From assembly GCA_029207755.1 (NCBI GenBank), contig JARCOQ010000003.1:43482144-43546143 (forward strand): DNA of 64,000 nucleotides, written 5' to 3'. Within the stretch, counting starts at the first letter, position 1, and every line of letters begins with the position of its first letter. The stretch comes from Chamaea fasciata (Eukaryota; Chordata; Aves; Passeriformes; Sylviidae). The notes beneath the pieces are model-generated. The model made no database searches. It saw only the letters and a list, made by a program, of their open reading frames with translations, and had not been told where the DNA came from. Shown piece after piece: positions 14,348 to 22,552 of this stretch. The translations under genes and the position numbers were made by a program.

Positions 14348-15094
14348 ATGAGACTTATCTTAAAGACTGTTGACGTTGCATTTGATGAAGCAGATGGGTC
14401 ACTGCTGAGCACACAGCATTACCTTGCTGGAGGGCTGGGTCTATTGTCAGACCAACACTTTTGGCCTCCATTGGCCCAAACAGCAAACGATCAGTGCGGA
14501 AATCGAGACTGGAGATTCCATCAAAAGGAGATGGCAAACAGCTCATTTCATAAGGTTATATTCTATGGAGCAAAGATTTCATATGTATTTTCATTCACTG
14601 CATTTCAAATTTCCCTCTTCACACGAAACCATTACCAGCCTAGTCACATGCTCAGTGTCTCAGGATTTAGCATGAAGAAGAGGACAAGTAACTGCACTCC
14701 TGAGCGACCTAGTAGAGAAACAGAGCAGGCCTGCATTTTTTCAGAACATTTTATTCTTGATAATTTCCCCTGCAAAATTAAAATAAGCAATTTAAAAGCA
14801 AATTTAAATCAGCATATTGAGGACAGTTTATTATTTATGAGATGGAAATCAGGATCTTGGATGACTGAATTCATTAAAGACTCTTTGGAACAGTTCCCAT
14901 GTATTTCTTCCATGGTACCCACACAACAAATAATTCACACAGTAATTAATGCCATGTCTTTCCAAACAATACATGCTTCCGACAGGAACTGTTCAAATAG
15001 GAAATGCAAGAAACTGCACAAAAATAGCAATAAGCTTAAAATACATCCCAGCAAAACCAGGAAGTTTTGTGTTATGGCAAAACAGATGCTTTAG
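14348..15094 (+). other. Unexplained 248-codon open reading frame
   Basis: This ATG-initiated frame of 248 codons is the longest open frame in the window outside MAP10, its antisense shadows and the CR1. It is stop-free despite AT-rich sequence, and an in-frame open region extends a further 11 codons upstream to 14315. The conceptual product is rich in Ser, Lys, Asn and His (for example KKRTSNC, KCKKLHKNSNKLKIHPSK near the C-terminus). I recognise no domain, signal peptide or transmembrane segment. There is no CpG island, no strong Kozak context and no polyadenylation signal close to the stop. Codon use shows no G/C preference at third positions. It may be chance, a decayed retrocopy, or part of a lineage-specific transcript. 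I judge chance most likely. Confidence 0.15.
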
Positions 15095-16468
15095 CTGAAC
15101 TTACTGGGCCAAAGACATCCCTGAATTAGGTCACAAAAGGTCAGCGGAGCTAGCAAGCAGGGAGTTTGGCCAGCCAGGCCTCTGCACTGGCACAGCTTTT
15201 GCCTGACCTAGGGTCAGGGGCTTACAACAGACAGCACTCTGTCATCTTGCCACACAGACTACACAGTGTAGCACAAGAGAAACAAGTCTACTTTCCTCCC
15301 TAGCTGTAGCCCACAGGGCTATTTGCATTGCAGTGAATTAAATACTTCTTCAGCATTGTGACTACCTGTAGAAGTCCCTGCAGGCACAGCTACACTCTGC
15401 AACGGAGTGCAGCACTGGGATCCCCAGACGGGGACAGCGGAGGAAGCAGAAGCAGCAGTGTGGTTGTGTCAGCACTGTGCCGTGCCCAGACCAGCCCTCT
15501 CAGCAGCTGTGGAAATAATTAGCTCAGCCAGGCTGCCACACTTTCAGTGCCTAAGAGCCCTGCATGGCTACACAGGGAATGATGCCCCAGCCTCTCGGTG
15601 GCTCCTCTTGTGCTGCAGTGCCACTTCTGAGATGTGGGACAGAGTTGGGCGGGTCTTGTCGTAAGGAATTGCTCACTTCCAGCTGCTCTTCGCTGCTGGT
15701 GAAGGGCTGATGGCCTCACCACTGTGCTGTGGTACTGCCTTTCGGGGCAAGCAAAACAATCCAGATGATAGCCAACTGCCATCACTCTCCAGGGAAAGGG
15801 GCCTGCCGGGTGGGCAGGGATGCTGTGTTCTCAGCAAATCAGATATCTGTTTCCTTCCAGGGGATACTAATTCACTCAGCACCTCTGTGAAACACTGGTC
15901 ATGTCTCCTAAGAGGAATTCAAGCATGGAAACTAAATCTTTTCAAAGAGATCTATATCAAAAGAGAAAACTGAAGCTAGATCTACAGATTCCCACATTTA
16001 TCATCCTAAAATACAGTTTATTCTTTCTTTCTAATCAATAAAGCCATGTAATGGGCCATGATTTTTCCCTGTCCATGCACTTAAGTTTCACATCACAGCC
16101 ACTACCATGGTGAGAAAGAGTCAACAAGATACAGACATTAGCAGCACACCAAGTGGGAAGTACCCCACACTTGCTGCTCGGCAGAGCAAGAGTAGGGACA
16201 GAAGCTAGAAGGGATGAAGCATAAGGGAGGGACAACACTCTTGAGATCCCTGGAACATTTAGCCAAGAAAAGGACCTCACCTTTTGACTGGAAATCCTCC
16301 TGTCAGGCAAGCCACGGACAAACATTCACGACATTCACAACAGAGCCATCTCTCTCACAACTCACCTTTCTGAACCATGGGATTTCTATCATGTCTCCTC
16401 CGAAAACAAGAAAGGAAATGAAAAATACTGGGCTGTCTTGAGTTGCAATGCAAGATGGAACCAAAGTA

Positions 16469-17092
16469 TGTATTCTATTGCCATCTGTTCAAACTGGTGG
16501 GGGAGGTGTTTTCTTCATCTCTTCCTGGACCCATCCTCCCTGCAGGGGTATATCTGCTGTTAATGGGCCATTAAGGGTCACTGCATGACTGATAAAACTA
16601 CATCATCCCATTGGGAGATGCTCCACCCAGTGGGAGGAGCCAAGCATTCCTACCTGGATAAAAGCTGAGAGTCAGAACACCAAGGCAGCCTGGTTCCATT
16701 GGATTCCCAGAGGAAGACTGGACCCATCTCACCACCACTGGACCTTCAGAGGAAAACTACACCCTTCCACAGGATCATCTCTGCTCCAACAGAACCACAT
16801 CTGTCACCCCAGGAGGACTTAATTGGACTGCTACCAACATCCTGACCAACAGGGTGTCAGGTTGTATTCTGACTCTGTCAGTGTTTTCCTTTTTGTTTGT
16901 TTGCTTTTATTGTACTACTGCATTTTTAAAATTCCTCGTAAGGAACTGTTATTCTTATTCCTATTTCAGGCTTTGCCTGAAAGCCCCTTAACTTCAAAAT
17001 TATAATAATTCGGAGGGAGGCGGCTTACATTCTCCATTCCAAGGAAAGTTCCAGCTTTCCCTGGCAGACACCTGTCTTTCCAAACCAAGACA
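16469..17092 (+). mobile_element. Solo LTR of a songbird-type endogenous retrovirus
   Basis: This is a 624-bp block that begins TGT and ends ACA, the usual LTR termini. It has a core-promoter-like ATAAAAG at 16658-16664 just after a GC-rich GTGGGAGGAGCC box. It has a T-rich U3/R-like stretch (16888-16925) and a characteristic 3' part (around 16990-17092) ending CAAACCAAGACA, which I associate with LTRs common in passerine genomes. No gag, pol or env frame, primer-binding site or second LTR flanks it, so it is best read as a solo LTR left by LTR-LTR recombination. I could not identify a convincing target-site duplication, so the exact ends are provisional. The orientation is inferred from the promoter and the ends. 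The subfamily is not named. Confidence 0.7.
16658..16664 (+). promoter_or_regulatory. TATA-like box within the LTR
   Basis: ATAAAAG lies about 190 bp into the LTR, preceded by a GTGGGAGGAGCC GC-box-like motif. This is the arrangement expected of a retroviral U3 promoter. Whether it is still active cannot be told from sequence. Confidence 0.4.
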
Positions 17093-20000
17093 AGGGCTTA
17101 TCGGTTCTTCTTTCTGCAACCACAACAAGCAGCTTTGTAAGTCCAATTCACTTAGTGGGATGGAATTTTTCTGCCCCCTTCCTACCAGGCACAGGCACCT
17201 AGATATAACTCATCCTCATGCACATCCAGTGAGGAGGATCTGGTCCAGCTCTACAAAGCAACATGCCTGTCTCCTTTTATTTCGCTCTCTCTAAAGGAGA
17301 GCTCTCAAAACAGACAAATTGGTTTTAAGTTGTTTATAAAGGGAAAAAGGGAAACATCAGTGGTTGAAAATGCGCAGCAAACAAAACAGCTGTACTGTAA
17401 AAAGAAACTCTGAAAAAACATACTTTACAATGGTAATTATGACAGATTAAACAATGAATGTCATCAGTGTGATGGTACAAAGCACACAGTACTGTTTCCT
17501 ACTCAAATATTTGCAGACATCTCTTATTTTTTATTTTAATGAAATCTCATCTAACTATTGAATTGATTTTAAGAACCATCCCAAGGCTCACAAGAGCTTT
17601 CACTGTCAGAAGCCCTGTCAGATATTTGAACTGCAATTTGCCCCCAATGGTTCCCAGCTTGAGCTAGAGAAATGCTGTAAACACACCTTTTTAGGAGGTG
17701 ATGAGTCTGAAAAATCACTGCCTGCAAAGACAATGTCTCTGAGAGGAGCCGAGGACCTATCTGGCCGAACAGTTACAACAGGAATTTTAAGGATCCCCAC
17801 ACCTTGACAAAAACTTTTGCTGGTTTTCTGCTCTTTTGTGTGATTAAGCTGTCCTCTTCGGATGACTAAGCACCTGGAATCCTCTCCTCATTCACTACAT
17901 ATGTGCATGACAAGTATGGGCTGCAACCATGACGCCAAAGGAAATAAATCTTTTTGAGGACTTTTGAGAGCTTCACAGCTATTGGATGGGAAGTAACACA
18001 GTTTAAACAATGATACATTAATCAATTATAAATGACAGCATGTGAACCCATGGAATTTCTGTTAATACCAAATGAGTTTGTGATAGTTTATATAAAATAA
18101 GGAACTGATAGGAAAGCCTCCATATGCTAATAACTCCCAGATATTTAAGGAAATTGGCTTTGAATGTTGCTGGGCATTATACAAAGAATATTCAGTGAGC
18201 TGAATCCTGAGGTTGACCCTTCAGTATTGTTTTGTTTTAAGCAAAAATGTCTATTTGCTTTAATAAGAACTCTTTTCAAATAAAGGTTCTCTTTTCACTT
18301 CAGGTGTGACCTTTATGGATATGTCTCACTGTCATGTTCAATACAGTTGTCTGAACTCCTGTATTTGTGACGATCTGTTTCCTGTTGGATCTCACAGTAT
18401 TTGGCAGATTTTTCCTTGTTTCCTTTAAGTGTCTACTTGGACTGAGTTCCACTGCATCTAAGAAAGATGATGATGACTGCTCAGTACAGGAGAATCTGTG
18501 CTTTGCCGCAGTCCCATTAATCCCTGAAGAAATTTGGAATCAGAAGACAACCTGGCATGGGTTGTATTTCTAAGCTGGCTGTGAAAACAACATGCATCTC
18601 AAAGGCCAACCATTTCCCCCACCAATCCTGTGTGCCACCCCTGCTGACTTGGAAGAAGTAACTGCCATAAGCCCCAACTCTCACCACTCTGAAAAAGTAA
18701 AATACTAAGGAAAGCAAAAAAATCATTAAAAAGACAGGAAACAGACGGGTGTTTGCCAAATGGAGAAGGGCCACATGACTAGGCAAAGAATGTTTATTTT
18801 AGCACTCCCAAAGTCTGCTAAAGATAGTAGAGAGTGAAAATAAATGTGAGAGCTATCACACTGAAGTAAGAGGAGTTCACAAGCATCTTTAGGGTAGCAA
18901 CACAAGGGAGGAATTTTGGAGCTGTATGGCTGAATATGTTCTGTACCAGCTGCTCTGACCACCCAAACATTGGGACACTATGTGGACAGGAAGGTACACA
19001 CTGAGAAGTGGGGCAAAAGTTTCCTTCATTTTGATGAATAACGAAATGCCTGTGCCAATAATACCTTTGCAATTGTTCCTAGACTGCTCCATACATCACT
19101 AGATCTGGGTCAGCATGAAATTAAGGATCATGAAGTAGAATCTGGACACAGAAAACAGCAAAGTTCCCTGCAAGACTCTCCACAGTATACCAAAACATTG
19201 CCAACAGCAATTTCTGAATAGATTCAGCTTTCTTATTTGACCTTATTCCTTTTAAAAACTTCTTCTAGATTCTTTGAGAGACCTAAATAAATTGCAAAAA
19301 CCTCAAATGCTTTGCTCATGTATTTTATAAATTTTCATATTTTTTCTGAACTGATGAAGAGAGTTATCAAAGACTGCCATGCTCATTCCTGAATTTCTTC
19401 CTATTTATTGCCCTTTCACAAGTGGCTGACTCAACAGACAACTGAGAAAAGACTAAATAAGTTTTCTTGGGGTGGCATTTTAAGCTGGAGTATTTTAAGA
19501 ACTGCTATTATGTTGCAGCTGAATATTCCAGCAGACTGTCTGACTCCTTTCTGAATCAGAGTGCCACCAGGCTAAATATTTGCACAAATTCCATGCATTG
19601 CCCTGTACATTCTGCACAGAGAAGAGCAGTTTTATGTGCAGGTAAACAGTGGCTCTTTATGCCAGCATTTGATGTCTAAAAAATGCAATCTTTACAACAA
19701 CACCAGAATAGGCAGATTCAATTGTGAATCTAGCAAAATCCATGCTTTCTCCAGATTTTTTTTTAAAGTGTTGAATGTCTCAATCCATAAACAGACATAG
19801 AGTTGTGTAGACAGATCTCTTTGTGAAAAGAGATCGATAAATCTGAAATTGTACAGGAATTAAAGGGGGGGAAAAAGGACATTTCAAAGCCTTCAAAAGG
19901 TAGATTTGAACCAAAGTTGCTGAGTTGCTGTTAATGATGCCAATTGTCTGGGTTGGAATTTTTTGAGATAGAAAGTTGGTACTTCAAACATACAAACAAA

Positions 20001-21789
20001 GTCAGTGAATCAGCAACATTCTTCAGTCTTCCAGTCTTTTAGAAAAAAGCAAGAAAATTTGAAGTCTATTTATAAGAAGGAGGATTGAGAAGAAGCAGAG
20101 CTATTTTAAAAGGATTATTAAATGTAACTAATGTAGATCCAAATATGTACCTGTGGTATTTGGAGTGGTAGAGGTAATGAAACCTGGCTCCATAACCCTA
20201 CCTCTGCAGCATGACTGTTTTCTAAATCACTCTTCAGTGATATGCAATCTAAAGAAGTCTTATCAAAACTCTCCTTTAAATGGTGATTAGTAGAAACTAA
20301 AACTATTAGGAAGAAAAACACCTTTTTTTCTCTTAACTTGTAACTCAAAATAAAAATGCTGTTTTCTGTTTATTTTGAAGAGAAATATGCCCTCTTGACC
20401 AGAGGATTGACTTAATAAAACACACCAACTGAAAGAAACTTAAAATTCTGTACTCCTTTCTATTTAAATAATTTTGTCACTGGCTTGCTGACTGATCTCA
20501 CACAGCTTACTAACACCTAAAGTTTTCACCAGTATTCAGTGATTTTTATTTATATTGCCAGTGCAGAACAAAACACAGGAATTGTCTGATTTTCACTCGG
20601 AAAACTTCAGAGTGTAGAGGCTCAGCATCTTAGAACAAGAACATGGTTCCTCCATAATCCACCCCCTAACTCCAGTTCCAGTTACCACACAGAAAGATGA
20701 ATAATCCTCTACAAAGTTTGGAAGTTTCAAATATAAGTCAATAGAAATCATGGACTAAACCTCATAGTCACAGCAATGTCCATCTACAAAGTGGGCAAAA
20801 TGCTGATCCATTGTCTTTCCAGGCAACCTTAAGAGTGACTATTTGACCACTGTGAAATCTCTTGTCAATTTCAGTGGAACAGGAAGTCTTTCTTCTGCCA
20901 TTTCTCCTTTATGGACAATGTCTACTACACTGTCAAGCCCTCCTGAAGTGGGAACTGGTTGGAGGAAAAGGAAACCCTAGGGGAGCAGGTAACAGATGGC
21001 AGGACATTGAGGCAATAGTGAAACAGACTGGCCATTTGTCTTGTCTGCCACAATGCCAGTACAACACCACACGTGAACACTGGCAGCCTTGATGGCAGAC
21101 CACGTGTAGCTCTTAGACTCACATGCTTAGAATACTGGCAGGGGAGGAACTGAGAACTCAATTAGATAATTCGTAAGTCCTGACCACAACCAGAAGTCAA
21201 ACTCCTTAAGTCTCTTCTCAGACATCACAACTAATGAAAGGTGCCATTTAAATAATAATCAAGAGACCTGGCCAACAGTGAAGAGTTGGATTCTCTGACC
21301 ACCTCCTGTTGGTTTCTACTTGTCTAAAAAATTGTGAATTGATAGCTGAAGGATGGTGGAAAAAAAAAGAAAGAGAAAGGGGATTGGTCTTTTAGTCACT
21401 TTGCTGCAGGTAGAAGGTGAGGGTGTACTTTAATTTTAACCCAACATCCTCAGTGTAGGAGACATTGCTTTAGAGTCAACCTACTAACTGAAGGAAACGA
21501 CACAATTTTCTTTCTAGCTCAGCAAATATTCATTGTGCTTGTGGCCAGGAGACTGTGGTGTAAGGGAAGGATGGCCAGAGAGGGAAGGGCACTCTCCTTG
21601 CCAGGCAGCAGGCTAAGGAGTGAATTCCTTCCCAAGTGTGTTCACTTCAACTCCTACTTCACATGCAGATGGGACAGAAAATGAGTTTATCGATGTATAT
21701 CCAAGATACTGTGAAGAGACTCTTCAGTATACAGCCCTTGACACAGATCCCCATGTTCCTCTTGGAACAGGAACAGGCTGCAACTGCGG
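17093..21789. other. Intergenic DNA, no gene seen
   Basis: This stretch holds only short overlapping chance frames (under about 90 codons). There is no CpG island, clear LINE end or LTR. A poly-G/A patch (GGGGGGG then AAAAA near 19866) and several A/T runs are the only simple sequences noted. Confidence 0.6.
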
Positions 21790-22052
21790 ATGGGACAAGA
21801 TCAGAGTCTTGAGCTGCGCCAAAAGAGGTTAAGATGGAATTAGGAAGAATTCCTTCACAGAAAGGGTGATTAGATATTGGGATGGGCTGCCCAGGGAAGT
21901 GATGGAGTCACCATCCCTGGAGGTGTTGAAGGCATGACTGGACATGGCACTCAGCACCATGGTCTGGTTGACATGGTGGTGTTCAGTCAAAGACTGGACT
22001 TAATAATCTCAGAGGTCTTTTCCAACCCAATTGACTCAGTGAGTCTGTGAAT
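21790..22052 (+). mobile_element. CR1 LINE, 3' end fragment (plus strand) next to MAP10
   Basis: The sequence runs through the CR1 ORF2 C-terminal region (ATTCCTTCACAGAAAGGGTG, GGGCTGCCCAGGGAAGTGAT, CATCCCTGGAGGTGTT) and ends in the 3' clause ATCTCAGAGGTCTTTTCCAA with a decayed octamer-like tail near 22040-22052. The wording fits the CR1-Y/F-like avian groups rather than the B/C/D groups, but the subfamily is uncertain. It is truncated at the 5' end, in sense orientation, and stops about 70 bp before the CpG island of MAP10 and about 500 bp before its ATG. Its frame is broken, so it is inactive. Confidence 0.88.
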
Positions 22053-22473
22053 GTGACAACAGTTTAAGGTCCCTCAATGCCTCCACAACCACCACCCCTT
22101 TTGGCTGATGGAGCACACGGCCCATACCGCCCCCGCTCCTGTCTCTTGAGAACGACAGCGGGGAATACACGAACAGGGTGTTCAGACCCGAGGGCAGGGA
22201 CACGACGGCTGTTGCCACGACCGGGCGCTCGTGAGCGGGCAGCAGGGAGCACCTGGTTTCCGTGGGCTGCGACCGCTGCCCCCACCCAGCCACCACGACA
22301 AGCGGCCAACATGGCTCCTGGAGGCACACTGGAGCTGCGGGAGGCATACCCCCCGGCCGCGGGACGCTGGGCCGAGCACCCCCAGGGCCCCGGGCCCGAG
22401 GTCCCCGGTGCTGCGGGCTGGGAGGCGGCGGCTCCCGGGATGCGCCGCACAGGCAGCGGTGCTACGGTGCCAC

Positions 22474-22483
22474 TCTCGCGAGA
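22474..22483. promoter_or_regulatory. TCTCGCGAGA palindrome, upstream copy
   Basis: This is a perfect 10-bp palindrome TCTCGCGAGA, 70 bp upstream of the MAP10 ATG. The element is known from vertebrate CpG-island, TATA-less promoters, where it supports bidirectional transcription and has been linked to ZBTB33 (Kaiso) binding when methylated. Its role here is inferred from position. Confidence 0.75.
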
Positions 22484-22523
22484 GAACGGCCCGCACCGCC
22501 CGCACCCCGCGCACACACGGGCC

Positions 22524-22533
22524 TCTCGCGAGA
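22524..22533. promoter_or_regulatory. TCTCGCGAGA palindrome, downstream copy
   Basis: A second perfect copy starts exactly 50 bp after the first and ends 19 bp before the MAP10 ATG. If transcription starts at or near either copy, the 5' untranslated region would be very short (tens of bases). Two perfect copies in 60 bp is well beyond chance even in GC-rich sequence. Confidence 0.75.
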
Positions 22534-22552
22534 GCGGGGCCCGCGGGCCAGC

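Larger units (their letters stand above)
11501..16468. other. Intergenic DNA with one unexplained long open frame
   Basis: Apart from the open frame at 14348-15094 and a two-copy tandem duplication at 13177-13218, I recognise nothing here. 15380-15830 is somewhat richer in G+C than its surroundings but has few CpG dinucleotides, so it does not look like a promoter island. There is a 14-nt or longer A run near 14104. Confidence 0.6.

Noticed and set aside
15407..15785. A GC-richer patch with overlapping frames, considered as a second promoter island or exon cluster
   Set aside because: CpG dinucleotides are scarce, frames on opposite strands overlap fully, and no splice pattern or domain is visible.
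22262..22552. A 97-codon in-frame upstream extension of MAP10
   Set aside because: It contains no ATG and begins only at a GTG. The first ATG, at 22553, has a strong Kozak context and starts the sequence typical of the family, and the extension covers the promoter palindromes.
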